A stretch of 64,000 nt of DNA from Methanolobus vulcani (GTDB taxonomy: Archaea; Halobacteriota; Methanosarcinia; Methanosarcinales; Methanosarcinaceae): the NCBI RefSeq assembly GCF_900100715.1, contig NZ_FNCA01000006.1:18276-82275 (forward strand). The letters are read 5' to 3'. Below, one piece after another: positions 16,051 to 25,794 of the stretch (the first letter of the stretch is position 1; every line of letters starts with the position of its first letter). Made by a program: the position numbers and the translations under genes. The notes under the pieces are model-generated. The model was not told where the DNA came from. It saw only the letters and a list, made by a program, of their open reading frames with translations, and searched no databases.

Positions 16051-19000
16051 CTATTTCTTCCTCTTCAGAACAACAATCACACATGCCAGCAGGACTATAA
16101 TACCTGCAACAGCAAACCAGATATAATTCACAGGTGCTGTACTTTCAGGCACAGGAATCTCCTGTATATCTGTGTGCAGTTCAGATTCTTCAGCGGGAAC
16201 TTCTATTACTGTATCGTCAGCATTTTCCTGCACAGATCTAAACGCCACCAGAGGTTCATCATCTTTTGAATCGATTATGCCATCGCCATCAGTATCCGGG
16301 TTGAACGGATCGGTTCCTATCCTGTACTCAACCACATTTGGCAATCCATCCCTGTCTGAATCCAGGGGAGCACCATCATCTTCCGGTGTGATCTGTTTTC
16401 CTGCCAGGGCAAAGCTGGAAAGATGTGAGACTCTTGCCCACACATGACCTTCATAGACCTCTCCATACATTTCTACATTGGAAGTGTCCACACCTGCATT
16501 AGATAACTTTGTCCACCTGCCGGTATTTTCATCCAGATAGTATATGCACAGAGTGTTCTCATTAATGTCAGTCCTGTCAGTAAGGTCTCCGTCACCATTG
16601 CGGTCCAGTTCATTGAAGCGATAGTATATCGTGATCAGGGTACCATTGATAATATCAGTAGTTGCATTCTCGACATTCTCACTGACTATAATATCAAGGT
16701 ATTTTCCAATTGCATATTCATTTGATGCAAGTCCGGTGCCCGAAGTCAAGGTACGTACCGATGAACCTGATTTTCTGATCTTGATCCATGGTGTTACATT
16801 GGCATCAAGGACCATTCCTACTGTTGAGTCAGTCCTTTTAATCAAATCGGCGGAATCGATTACAAAAATATTAGAAGGCGCCATGAATTCTGTCAGTACA
16901 GAGTCAGAGGAAGTTGTGACACGCTGGCTTCTGAATGTGTGCAGTATCCTGCAATAATCATACATGTAGGGTTGAGAAAGCACGAAAACTGTTTGCGTGC
17001 TGTTCCATACTCCATACCTGACAACCATCCGGTCATAATCAGATGCCAGCATCCTGGAAAGTGTATCTTCATCGTTACTGAGCACATTATAGCTGATGTT
17101 GCCGGCTGTTCCATTCACATTCTCCGGTCTTCCCAGCAGAAGTACGTAAGTTTCATCCGAATGGTTCATCAAAAACTCATCTGCAGAATAAACGCTAATG
17201 TTGGTATACCTGCTCAAGGTGTCCAGCAGTTCTTCATTGTCCTCGCTTGCATCATATACGACCGTAATGTTCCTGACATTTGCCAGAACCGAATCAGTAT
17301 CAAGTGAGTCATTGATGTTATCGCCATCAGTATCTTCCTTTAATGGATTGGTGGCAAAGTTGATTTCCTGAAGATCAGTATATCCATCGTTATCGGTATC
17401 TGCAGACAATGGATTTGTCTTCATTTCAAGTTCTTCATTGTCTCTAAGTCCGTCGAAGTCTGTATCATTCAGCAGGGGACTTGTACCGGAACCATACACT
17501 TCTGTACCGTCAGACAGGCCATCGTCATCGGTGTCAGGATCGAGCGGATCTGATGTGAAAGACTTCTCAAGACTATCGAATAGTCCGTCATCGTCGGAAT
17601 CCGGTTTGAGAGGGTTTGAATTGAACAATACTTCTTCATAATCCGTCAGGTTGTCATCATCCGTATCTTTCTTCAGTGGGTTGGATGACAGAACGAACTC
17701 TGCAAGGTCATTAAGGCCTTCACCATCCGTATCCTGGATAAGTGGATCACTTCCGAAGAATACCTCCGTACTGTCATCCAGCCCGTCTCCATCAGTATCA
17801 TAATTAATCAGGCTGGTGTTAAGTGATTTTTCAGTGAAATCATTAAGACCGTCATTATCCGTGTCGGAGTTTCTGGGATTAGAACTACTGTTCTCATCAA
17901 GGTAGCATTCTTCGTGGTCGGTAAGACCATCAAAGTCACTATCCTTGTAGCGGGGATCACTTGTAACGTGGATGGTGTATGTACCTGACGAATTGGTAAT
18001 GGTTACTGACCAGCCTATCTGTTCATTTTCATCTATGAGGCTGTCCTTATCCTTGTCAGCACCGGAGTTTACCCATCCTTCCCTGGCAGGATAATAGCTG
18101 GTGTCAACTATTCCTATGATCTCCCTGTCATCTTCAGCAGGAGCGGGCATGGATGTATTCCATGTCTGGTAGAATCTAAGTGCAAAGATGTCAGTACTAT
18201 TAGGTGCAGTAAAGTTCAGGGTCGCAGATCCATAGGTCTCATTACCAATGGCAGGTGTGCCGTTGTATATTTCCTCATGCAGTGTGGAATTATCCAGACT
18301 TACAAAGAGCCAGCACCTTGCAGGTTCATTTGTGGAATTTACCTTTCCAATCAGTGTATAATCGATAACTGCTGTGATGTTCGTTTCAGGGTCTGTCTTT
18401 ATATTCCTTCCCATGCCGTTCATGTCTACATTGCTGACATAAGCCTTAGCTGTGAAGTTCGTGTCATAAAGGTCTGAAATACCGTTTCCGTTAGTATCTT
18501 TGGATCTGGGGTTCAATCCTTTGAGGAACTCATAGAAATCGGTAAGTCCGTCATCATCCGTATCATTGACCAATGGGCTTGACCACACGTGCTGCGAAAA
18601 GGTCTCATCATAAAAATCAAATTCAATGTCCCATCCATGATACTCTTCGAAGTCACTGAGCTTGTCACCATCGGTGTCCCATACAAGCGGATCATAACCA
18701 TAACGCAGTTCAAGCCCATCCTCAAGTCCGTCACCATCTGTATCCTTGTTCACAGGAATGGTGCCATACTCGATCTCATATCCATCGGACAATCCGTCAT
18801 TGTCGGTGTCCAGTCTCAGGTAACTTGTGCCATTAAGCAGCTCATCAGTGTAGAGGACACCATCACCATCGGGATCATTGGGTGAAATGGCTGTCCACTC
18901 TAAGAATTCATCAATATCTGCAGGCATGACATCAAAGTAGAGTGTAGAAGGATCTGAATCAGAGATGCCTGAATTGCTTTTCTCACTGCAGTGCCATCCA

Positions 19001-22000
19001 AAGAGCCACCAGCATTTATCATAGTATACTCTATAGCCTGTACTCAGCCAGAACTTAAATGGGAAGTTAACAGCTGCATCAGGTTCAACCCACAGATCAG
19101 TCGTATATTCTGTTTCTTTCTTATAGTAATTATTCAGATAGGTCGTCAAACCCTCTGTAGTGGAACTGCTACCTGCTAATGTATATGCGGAACTGTACTG
19201 GTAATTGGGGCGTATGTAGCTATTTTGTAGGTTTGTATATGATCCACGGGATGTTCTTGTAACAATTCCCTTGAACTTGCTTTCCATCTCGATACGGTCA
19301 CCTGCTGTCAGGCCGTTTTCAGTATAGTCCACTACATTCACCGAAGTATCCAGCATTTTCAGGTCCACTTCAGTCTTGACCCTCACATCAAGGAAAAGCC
19401 CGATAAACCATTCAAAGAACATCTGGGACCAGCCTTTACCGAATATCCATCCTACTATCAGGTCTGACAGGGCAACAAGTAATGCGATGGCCCATCCCAC
19501 CACAGGAATCGCAGCTATAGCTGCCAGAGCAACTGCATATATGATCATGAGCACAGCATACATTGTACCAACGAATATACCATATCCTGACCAACCTTCA
19601 CTGGAAGCTATTGACCAAAAGGCGTAGAATGCGATAGCACCTATGACGACCCAGCCTATTGCAGATAATACACTGGATATCCTGTTAACTGCACCAAGGA
19701 AACCATTACGTATCTCTGAGACCGATTCGGTCATTGCTGCCATGAGTTTCCAGCTAGTCTGACCTGCAATTGGTGCGAGTGGCTCTAGCTTTACAAAGGT
19801 GAGATATGAATAGAGTGCAGCTCCTCCGATTATCAGGTTACATACAAAGTCAATAGCTGATATACCGTAACTATCAATGGCATCAAGTACATCATTTCCT
19901 TCAGGGAAATTAAAATCAGTCTCTACCTGGCCGATTTTTGTCACCGTTGATTCGCCGGTCTCCCAGGCGATCATGAGATTCATAAATGTTGCAAGTGTTT
20001 CAACATCAAGATTCCTCGACAGACCCCATTGCCTGGTTTCTTCCAGCATTTCTTCAGTAGTGATACTTTCATTTGTGTCAGTATCGTACCATGTCATCTT
20101 CATGCTCTTTGAGGTGATAAGAGGCTGACTCCTAAGTCCGATATCAAAACTATTCCCTGTAATATATGAGCCCATAGCCATGTCATCCATGGACTGATAT
20201 CTGAATTCATCCTCAAACAAACCTATTACAGGCAGTATCATACCGGAAGGCAGGGTTGACAGTATATCTGAGGTCATTTCACCAGTTATCTTTGCAAGGG
20301 CTTCGTCCTGATGGCTTGCAGAGCCGGTTTCATAGTTAATAGTCACATTATACTCATTCTGCAACTTTTCTGGCATCTGTTCAAAGGGTGTCTGGTCCCT
20401 TAAGTATGCATAGGAAAAAACGAAACCAGCTTCAAAGGTTCGGTTCTTATCATCACTATAGAATAGTCCGAAATCCGACCTCTGGTTCTCTTCAACATTA
20501 AAGCCAGTGAGCATAAAATTCTCGTGATACTGTGCAAGGGTTGTGGTAACCGATTCATATTCACTTGTTTCCAGTGTGAAAGTTTCCCAGTCTCCTCTTT
20601 TATCACTGTTCGCAATTAGTGTGGATCCTCCACCATTTTTTGCGGAAACGTAAAGTCCGTTGTCAGCTTTAAGAGCTATCTGGTTATTTTCAAGATCAAG
20701 CAGTTCAAATATCTCACTGCTACCAATGTCATTGCTGCCTGCAATTAGTTTATGTTCTTCTGTATCGGAAACATATGCATATTTTCCACTGGAGGATTTC
20801 AATGCGACTTTGTTGTTATTGAGGTACACTATCTCAAATGTTTCAGCGCTTGCTACTGAGGTACTTTCTGCAACAAGTCTGGAGTCTGTATTATCTATTG
20901 ATACATATTGATCCTTGAACGCTTTTAGCAGTACTTTCTTTGGCCTGTCGGTCTTTCCTGACACCATCCACGTAAGTTGTGCCTGCGTAATCGTTTCCAG
21001 TGAGGAGTCCTGTGGATAGAACATGCGACCGTTCAAAGCCACGGTATCACCAAAATCCTTCACAGGAGAAAGGGGAACGTAGGCTTTGCCCAGTGTGGTG
21101 ACAATTCCATAATTCTCTTTAGCATCAGAATCGGATGCTATACCACCAACAAGTTCAATTTCCCATAACTGCAGATCTGATCCGGTAGAACTATTCTGGA
21201 CCACAGTGGTTCCATTGATATCGGAATGTATTTCCAGACACTTATCACTGTGTCTGGCAGTGATCTGATAGACCCCGTCGCTGTTTAGTTCCAGTTTCCA
21301 GAGCTGATATTCATCGCCTGTGTAGTTTCCAAGGGTGACATTTGCTATATCCTCTGTGCTGGCATTGAAAACCTCAAGGCATTTGCTGCTGTTACTGGAA
21401 ATAATTCTATAATAACCATCATCTCTCAATTCAAGTCTCCAGAGCTGATAGTCTTCACCGGAATAATTACCAGTGGTTACATTCAGTTTACCAGCATCTG
21501 TAGGAGCTTGCAGACTTTCTCCGTTCTCAACAGATATTATCCTGCAGTCAACAGGAATTGTCAGTTCCAGCATTGGAGTGACCGTGACATCCTCTGTAGA
21601 ACCATTTAGATCCTTCATGGTTGCAAGTGAATCATCAGGCCAGTCCCAGCTCTGGGAAAGCAATTTCAAATGCTCTTCGTTTTCCGGTCTTATCTGGAAG
21701 TTGAGGTAGGTGGGATTTCCATTCGATGATATATTGAATTCAAAGCTCTCATTTGGGCTGGATCTTGAAAAAGGAGAAAGATCAAGGGCATCGATAACAC
21801 CGTCATTGTCGTTATCAAGGTCCCATGCGTTTACAAATCCATCGCCATCGATGTCATTCGATGAAACATTGTGAACTTCAAAATAATCTGCAAGGCCATC
21901 ATAATTAGAATCAGGTTCAAGGGGATCAAGGTCGTTATTGATCTCAAAGAGGTCATCAAGCTGGTCAAAATCAGAATCAGTGTTATTAATATCTGTTCCC

Positions 22001-22416
22001 AGTATAAGTTCAACAGAGTCAGGGATACCGTCCCCGTCACTGTCTGGACCGTATTTTGTCAGGTTCATATCAATATCAGAAACATCAGTTGCAAGTGCAC
22101 GGATACCCTGAAACGTTCCATTGTTATTTTGATTTGTAATATTGTTTTGTATCGAGACTATTATAGTATCAATATCCACTCCAGGATTATGCTGGTTCGC
22201 AAAAGCAACAGATTGTGCAAGTGCATTTAGTGAAGAAATTTCAGAGGGTGAAATAGATGTTTTTTCCTCGGAAGAATTGTAAAAGTTGTTATCGTTGGAA
22301 GTAGCTAAAGCAGGGTAAATGCTCGATCCTATCAACAGGTAAATTGTACAGAGCGCAAAAAGCTTAATCGCTTTCTTGTGGTAAGAGGAATATATGCCAG
22401 CTATCCGGACAGACAT
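16051..22416 (-). CDS. Giant calcium-binding surface protein with beta-trefoils and TSP3 repeats (2121 aa)
   Basis: An N-terminal signal sequence (~15-38) and a C-terminal helix YIWFAVAGIIVLLACVIVVL with RKK end mark a cell-surface protein. In order: a TSP3-type DxDxDGxxD block (~115-225); a ricin-like trefoil (~290-430) with three QLW motifs; a fascin-like trefoil (~475-620) with KYAYVSDTEEHKLIAGS-type repeats; a region of unknown fold; a strongly hydrophobic, Gly/Ala-rich core of four or five segments (~855-1010); a Tyr/Trp-rich module; TSP3 blocks at ~1180-1310 and ~1490-1710; a domain with Ig-like or GW-like strands; and a last TSP3 pair (~2015-2055). The trefoils suggest glycan binding. 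The internal membrane-like stretch is unusual for an adhesin and resembles the hydrophobic part of translocating toxins. Start ATG 22416; a TATA-like AATATAAAATATG lies upstream. Confidence 0.8.
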   Translation of the reverse strand: MSVRIAGIYSSYHKKAIKLFALCTIYLLIGSSIYPALATSNDNNFYNSSEEKTSISPSEISSLNALAQSVAFANQHNPGVDIDTIIVSIQNNITNQNNNGTFQGIRALATDVSDIDMNLTKYGPDSDGDGIPDSVELILGTDINNTDSDFDQLDDLFEINNDLDPLEPDSNYDGLADYFEVHNVSSNDIDGDGFVNAWDLDNDNDGVIDALDLSPFSRSSPNESFEFNISSNGNPTYLNFQIRPENEEHLKLLSQSWDWPDDSLATMKDLNGSTEDVTVTPMLELTIPVDCRIISVENGESLQAPTDAGKLNVTTGNYSGEDYQLWRLELRDDGYYRIISSNSSKCLEVFNASTEDIANVTLGNYTGDEYQLWKLELNSDGVYQITARHSDKCLEIHSDINGTTVVQNSSTGSDLQLWEIELVGGIASDSDAKENYGIVTTLGKAYVPLSPVKDFGDTVALNGRMFYPQDSSLETITQAQLTWMVSGKTDRPKKVLLKAFKDQYVSIDNTDSRLVAESTSVASAETFEIVYLNNNKVALKSSSGKYAYVSDTEEHKLIAGSNDIGSSEIFELLDLENNQIALKADNGLYVSAKNGGGSTLIANSDKRGDWETFTLETSEYESVTTTLAQYHENFMLTGFNVEENQRSDFGLFYSDDKNRTFEAGFVFSYAYLRDQTPFEQMPEKLQNEYNVTINYETGSASHQDEALAKITGEMTSDILSTLPSGMILPVIGLFEDEFRYQSMDDMAMGSYITGNSFDIGLRSQPLITSKSMKMTWYDTDTNESITTEEMLEETRQWGLSRNLDVETLATFMNLMIAWETGESTVTKIGQVETDFNFPEGNDVLDAIDSYGISAIDFVCNLIIGGAALYSYLTFVKLEPLAPIAGQTSWKLMAAMTESVSEIRNGFLGAVNRISSVLSAIGWVVIGAIAFYAFWSIASSEGWSGYGIFVGTMYAVLMIIYAVALAAIAAIPVVGWAIALLVALSDLIVGWIFGKGWSQMFFEWFIGLFLDVRVKTEVDLKMLDTSVNVVDYTENGLTAGDRIEMESKFKGIVTRTSRGSYTNLQNSYIRPNYQYSSAYTLAGSSSTTEGLTTYLNNYYKKETEYTTDLWVEPDAAVNFPFKFWLSTGYRVYYDKCWWLFGWHCSEKSNSGISDSDPSTLYFDVMPADIDEFLEWTAISPNDPDGDGVLYTDELLNGTSYLRLDTDNDGLSDGYEIEYGTIPVNKDTDGDGLEDGLELRYGYDPLVWDTDGDKLSDFEEYHGWDIEFDFYDETFSQHVWSSPLVNDTDDDGLTDFYEFLKGLNPRSKDTNGNGISDLYDTNFTAKAYVSNVDMNGMGRNIKTDPETNITAVIDYTLIGKVNSTNEPARCWLFVSLDNSTLHEEIYNGTPAIGNETYGSATLNFTAPNSTDIFALRFYQTWNTSMPAPAEDDREIIGIVDTSYYPAREGWVNSGADKDKDSLIDENEQIGWSVTITNSSGTYTIHVTSDPRYKDSDFDGLTDHEECYLDENSSSNPRNSDTDNDGLNDFTEKSLNTSLINYDTDGDGLDDSTEVFFGSDPLIQDTDGEGLNDLAEFVLSSNPLKKDTDDDNLTDYEEVLFNSNPLKPDSDDDGLFDSLEKSFTSDPLDPDTDDDGLSDGTEVYGSGTSPLLNDTDFDGLRDNEELEMKTNPLSADTDNDGYTDLQEINFATNPLKEDTDGDNINDSLDTDSVLANVRNITVVYDASEDNEELLDTLSRYTNISVYSADEFLMNHSDETYVLLLGRPENVNGTAGNISYNVLSNDEDTLSRMLASDYDRMVVRYGVWNSTQTVFVLSQPYMYDYCRILHTFRSQRVTTSSDSVLTEFMAPSNIFVIDSADLIKRTDSTVGMVLDANVTPWIKIRKSGSSVRTLTSGTGLASNEYAIGKYLDIIVSENVENATTDIINGTLITIYYRFNELDRNGDGDLTDRTDINENTLCIYYLDENTGRWTKLSNAGVDTSNVEMYGEVYEGHVWARVSHLSSFALAGKQITPEDDGAPLDSDRDGLPNVVEYRIGTDPFNPDTDGDGIIDSKDDEPLVAFRSVQENADDTVIEVPAEESELHTDIQEIPVPESTAPVNYIWFAVAGIIVLLACVIVVLKRKK
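17299..17949 (-). repeat. Main TSP3-type calcium-binding repeat block in the giant surface protein
   Basis: About eleven consecutive units of roughly 18-19 codons, each with D-[ST]-D-x-D-G-L-x-D followed by x-E-x-x-x-x-[ST]-[DN]-P-L. The DNA copies are diverged (GTCATCGTCGGAATCCGG-like) but keep the codon phase. Two smaller blocks lie near 18480-18870 and 21770-22050. Confidence 0.85.
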
Positions 22417-22580
22417 AGTGTAAAGTTCAACCCCCGAACTTTGATCCTTACATACATATTTTATATTTCATCTATAATAATCTTCCCAAATTGCTTTTAA
22501 TTGTTTCATGTTTATTATATACTTAGATTTGGATATTATTGTTCTTGAAGATGGAAATAATGATATGATTTATTAGTATC

Positions 22581-23696
22581 TTGAATTCAGTTATCGAAGA
22601 TATTTCAAAAACATTTGAAACCAAATCTATAAATAGTATTTCAACATATTTTGAAACAATGACATCTTACATCATAGACCTGGCTTATATTGGTATTGCA
22701 TCGGTCAAAGAGTACCTTGCCCTGCACGTACTACTTTGTTTGATCCCTGCCTTTTTCCTGGCAGGTGCAATAGCTTCGCTCTTCTCGAAAGAGTCGGTCT
22801 TGAAATTCTTCGGGGCTGACGCACCAAAATATGTTTCCTATTCGGTTGCCGCCATTTCCGGTTGTCTCCTTGCCGTGTGTAGTTGCACGGTCCTGCCACT
22901 TTTTGCAGGTATCTATAAGAGAGGCGCCGGAATCGGCCCGGCCACCACGTTTCTGTTCTCAGCCCCGGCTATCAATGTACTGGCCATTGTTTATACTGCA
23001 AAGATACTCGGATACGACCTTGGTGTTGCAAGAGCTGTCATTGCAATTCTGCTTTCAGTTTTCATAGGTCTTGTAATGTCTTTCCTATACGAAAGAAAGG
23101 ATGTCGAGAAAAAAGGTATCAAGACATTCGGTGACGAAAAGCATGCTCATACAGTATGGCTTTTCCTTTTGCTGCTTGCAATCCTTGTAACACCGGAAAT
23201 CCTGCCAACATGGAATCCAATGCTCTTTGTGGAGATTCCCCTGATACTTATCACAGTATATGTATCTCTGAAATGGTTTGACAGGGATGAACTTGAAAGC
23301 TGGATGGGAGAAACCTGGTTCCTTGTGAAACAGATTACCCCGCTTCTGCTTATAGGTGTATTCTTTGCAGGTATCATTGTGGAACTTCTTCCAGCAGAAT
23401 ACGTTGTTAAATACGTAGGTGGAACCACTGTAACCTCCTACATAATTGCCTCGGTTGCTGCAGCTCTGATGTATTTCTCCACACTGACAGAGGTCCCCAT
23501 CATAAGTGCACTCACAATTCTTGGAATGGGAAAAGGTCCTGCTCTGTCAATGCTGCTTGCAGGCCCGGCACTGAGTCTTCCAAATATGATCGTAATAAAC
23601 AGGATAATGGGTTTCCAGAAAGGAATGACCTATATTTCTCTTGTAGTAGTAGTAGCAGCAATAGCAGGATACGTGTTTGGAATGTATATTTTTTAA
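22581..23696 (+). CDS. Permease of the ArsP_1/DUF318 family
   Basis: About 371 residues and 9-10 membrane helices. The family hallmark SGCLLAVCSCTVLPLFAGIY is present at about residues 93-112, followed by RGAGIGPATTFLFSAPAINV. It recurs in the second half as YFSTLTEVPIISAL and GPALSLPNMIVI, giving the two-repeat layout of the family. Some members export organoarsenicals; for most the substrate is unknown. The first start is a TTG at 22581 without a clear ribosome binding site, and ATG 22662 (MTSYIIDLAY) is a serious alternative. It heads a five-gene plus-strand run with redox proteins. Confidence 0.85.
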   Translation: MNSVIEDISKTFETKSINSISTYFETMTSYIIDLAYIGIASVKEYLALHVLLCLIPAFFLAGAIASLFSKESVLKFFGADAPKYVSYSVAAISGCLLAVCSCTVLPLFAGIYKRGAGIGPATTFLFSAPAINVLAIVYTAKILGYDLGVARAVIAILLSVFIGLVMSFLYERKDVEKKGIKTFGDEKHAHTVWLFLLLLAILVTPEILPTWNPMLFVEIPLILITVYVSLKWFDRDELESWMGETWFLVKQITPLLLIGVFFAGIIVELLPAEYVVKYVGGTTVTSYIIASVAAALMYFSTLTEVPIISALTILGMGKGPALSMLLAGPALSLPNMIVINRIMGFQKGMTYISLVVVVAAIAGYVFGMYIF

Positions 23697-23738
23697 CACA
23701 TAATTCCCAATTACTAAAACTAAAAGATTGGTGCTAAG

Positions 23739-24428
23739 ATGAAAATATTACTTATATCAGACATTCACGGAAATAAGGAAGCTCTTGATGCCGCAATGTC
23801 TGTTCGCCATGATATAGTTGTATGCCTTGGTGATCTTGCGGATTATGGTCCCTCACCTTCCGAATGTATTGATTTTATCATGGAGAACAAAATCGAAACT
23901 GTTCTTGGAAACCATGATGCTGCGGTAGGTTCACGTATGGAATGTGGCTGTGGTTATAAGTACAAGCATCTTTCAGTTGCAACCCGGGATTATACATGGG
24001 ATGTGACATCTGAAAAACAGATGGATTTTTTACGCCATCTTCCATTCAGTATCCAGAAGGAAATTGATGGGCTAAAACTATATTTCACACACGGAAGTCC
24101 GAGATCAAATTATGAGTACATGAAACCGGAAACTCCTGATGATGAATTTGAAGAGATGATCTGTGGAATTGATGCAGACGTTCTTTTTATTGGTCATTCA
24201 CATCAACCGTTTGTCAGAAAGTTCAAGGATATGCTGATAGTAAATCCTGGTTCCGTAGGTCAGCCAAGAGATGGTGAATGTAAAGCCAGTTGTGCAGTGT
24301 TTGACACTGCATCAGGTGAAGCTGAGATTATCCGACTTGATTATGATATTGATAGAACATGCTGTAAAATAGAAGAAAGTATGCCTCATCCTGATGAACT
24401 GATAGCTATATTAAAGAGAGGGTACTGA
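23739..24428 (+). CDS. Calcineurin-like metallophosphoesterase
   Basis: A 229-residue protein with the complete motif set: SDIHGN (residues 7-12), GDLADYGPSPSEC, GNHDAA, THGSPRSNYEY and GHSHQPF near residue 157. It therefore has two-metal phosphodiesterase chemistry. It has four cysteines in MECGCGYKYKH and CC near the C-terminus. The start ATG 23739 is preceded by GGTGCTAAG. It lies 42 bases after the permease gene and 40 before the ferredoxin gene, so it is probably in the same operon. The substrate is unknown. Confidence 0.85.
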   Translation: MKILLISDIHGNKEALDAAMSVRHDIVVCLGDLADYGPSPSECIDFIMENKIETVLGNHDAAVGSRMECGCGYKYKHLSVATRDYTWDVTSEKQMDFLRHLPFSIQKEIDGLKLYFTHGSPRSNYEYMKPETPDDEFEEMICGIDADVLFIGHSHQPFVRKFKDMLIVNPGSVGQPRDGECKASCAVFDTASGEAEIIRLDYDIDRTCCKIEESMPHPDELIAILKRGY

Positions 24429-24468
24429 CATTCTCATACAAGTCCATTAAAGGACAGGAAGTATTCTA

Positions 24469-24651
24469 ATGGTATTTGTTGCAGTTTATGATAAAAAATG
24501 TACAGGCTGCGGATCATGTGTTGATGCATGCCAGAACGGTATCCTTGAGCTTAAGGATGGAATCTGTTTCCCTGCAAGGATGGATTCATGTAAATATTGC
24601 ATGACTTGCGTTCATGCCTGTGATTTTGACGCTATAAAAGTGTTTCCTTGA
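24469..24651 (+). CDS. Two-[4Fe-4S] ferredoxin
   Basis: A 60-residue ferredoxin. The first cluster motif is CTGCGSCVDAC (C-x2-C-x2-C-x3-C, completed by the later CxxxCDF), and the second is CKYCMTCVHAC. All eight cysteines are present. It follows the phosphoesterase by 40 bases and precedes the thioredoxin-like gene by 19, so it is likely the electron-carrier component of this small redox/permease operon. Confidence 0.9.
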   Translation: MVFVAVYDKKCTGCGSCVDACQNGILELKDGICFPARMDSCKYCMTCVHACDFDAIKVFP

Positions 24652-24670
24652 GTTGATTTGAGTTTAAGAG

Positions 24671-24913
24671 ATGAATAATATGAAAATAGAGATATTGGGT
24701 ACAGGTTGCGCTAAATGCGACAAGACAAAGAGGTTCGTTGAAGAAGCAGTTGCCAAGGCAGGTGTTGATGCTGAGATCGTGAAGGTAGAGGACATGGATG
24801 ATATAATTGCATATGGTGTTCTCATAACTCCTGCAGTTGTCGTAGACGGCGATGTTAAGATCGTTGGCAGGGTTCCAAAGGTCGAGGAGGTTATTGAATG
24901 GATAACACAGTAA
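24671..24913 (+). CDS. Small thioredoxin-fold protein (redox-active disulfide protein 2 type)
   Basis: An 80-residue, MTH895-like single thioredoxin fold starting MKIEILGTGCAKCDKTKRF, with the CxxC GCAKC near the N-terminus and a cis-Pro loop LITPAVVVDG. In many archaea and bacteria such proteins are encoded beside ArsP_1-type permeases, as here. Starts at ATG 24671 and ATG 24680 are both possible. The 3' end overlaps the next gene by 16 bases, indicating coupled translation. Confidence 0.88.
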   Translation: MNNMKIEILGTGCAKCDKTKRFVEEAVAKAGVDAEIVKVEDMDDIIAYGVLITPAVVVDGDVKIVGRVPKVEEVIEWITQ

Positions 24914-25293
24914 TACCTGTGTCTGAGAAAGCAAAATGTTCATGTGGTGCTTCTATTATAGGAATATTCCCATGCGCAGGTGCATCTAATGTAGGTCAGC
25001 TAAGCAACGCTATTGCTGTAGAGTTACATAAGAAGGGTACTGGTAATATGATGTGCACCGTAGGTATCGGTGGCAAACGCTCAGGTCTGCTTAAGTCTGC
25101 AGAAGCCTGTGAATCTATTATAGTGATTGACGGTTGCCCGGTAAACTGTGCAAAGGCAACAATGGAAGAAGCAGGTATTCCAATAGGTAAACACATACTG
25201 CTCACCGACATGGATATCAAAAAGAATAAGGAACTTGACCTTGACCCTTCACAGGTTCAGGAATTCCTGTCAAAGGTGGAGGAGATGCTCTAA
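24898..25293 (+). CDS. DGC-domain putative zinc-binding protein
   Basis: A 131-residue protein of the DGC family, with the segments FPCAGASNVGQLSNA, GIGGKRSGLLKSAEA, the family-naming VIDGCPVNCAKATME and CSCGAS near the start. The conserved cysteines (CSC, PC, DGCPVNC) suggest metal or sulfur binding. The start lies inside the thioredoxin gene. The DGC protein, thioredoxin and permease together suggest handling of a thiol-reactive metal or metalloid; this is inference. It converges on the phosphodiesterase gene, with 12 bases between stop codons. Confidence 0.82.
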   Translation: MDNTVIPVSEKAKCSCGASIIGIFPCAGASNVGQLSNAIAVELHKKGTGNMMCTVGIGGKRSGLLKSAEACESIIVIDGCPVNCAKATMEEAGIPIGKHILLTDMDIKKNKELDLDPSQVQEFLSKVEEML

Positions 25294-25305
25294 AGCATCC
25301 CTTTA

Positions 25306-25794
25306 TCATATCTCTACTATTTCCACTCCAAGTTCCGGATCTAGCAGTGCAACAGTGCGTTTCCCAGTGAGCACCCCGGCTGTCTCACCTGGATTGATCA
25401 ATAGTGTGTCATTAATTTCAGTAACGCCGGCGTGATGGGTGTGTCCCCTTATAACCACATCAAAATCTCCTGATTCTGCAAGAGCATCAACGGGAGCTTC
25501 ATATATTCCGTGGATGAGTGCAATGCGCATTCCTTCTATCTCAAGATCACCGAACTCACCACAGCATTCAGCTCCGATTTCTTCAAACTTCTGCTTCAGA
25601 AGCAATTTGTCACCATCATTGTTCCCAAAAATAAAATACAGATCAGCTTCAAGTTTGCTGAAAGCAGATACAGTAAAAGGTGATATTATATCTCCTGCAT
25701 GAAGAACGGTTTTTACTTTCTTCTTGTTGAATAATTCCACAGCAGCTTTGATAGCATCCATATTGTCATGCGAGTCTGACATGATTCCGATCAT
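25306..25794 (-). CDS. YfcE/MJ0936-type phosphodiesterase
   Basis: A 162-residue metallophosphoesterase of the short YfcE/MJ0936 class. It shows SDSHDN (residues 6-11), HAGDIISPF, FGNNDGD, ALIHGIYE and RGHTHHAGV, i.e. all metal-ligand motifs. Length is normal. It would hydrolyse phosphodiesters with Mn2+ or Ni2+ in vitro by family knowledge. It is monocistronic and convergent with the redox operon. Confidence 0.9.
   Translation of the reverse strand: MIGIMSDSHDNMDAIKAAVELFNKKKVKTVLHAGDIISPFTVSAFSKLEADLYFIFGNNDGDKLLLKQKFEEIGAECCGEFGDLEIEGMRIALIHGIYEAPVDALAESGDFDVVIRGHTHHAGVTEINDTLLINPGETAGVLTGKRTVALLDPELGVEIVEI

Noticed and set aside
17290-18870. Regularly spaced repeats that might be taken for a CRISPR array
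   Set aside because: They are in-frame, diverged codons for calcium-binding Asp-rich repeats in a long protein, not identical repeats with unique spacers.
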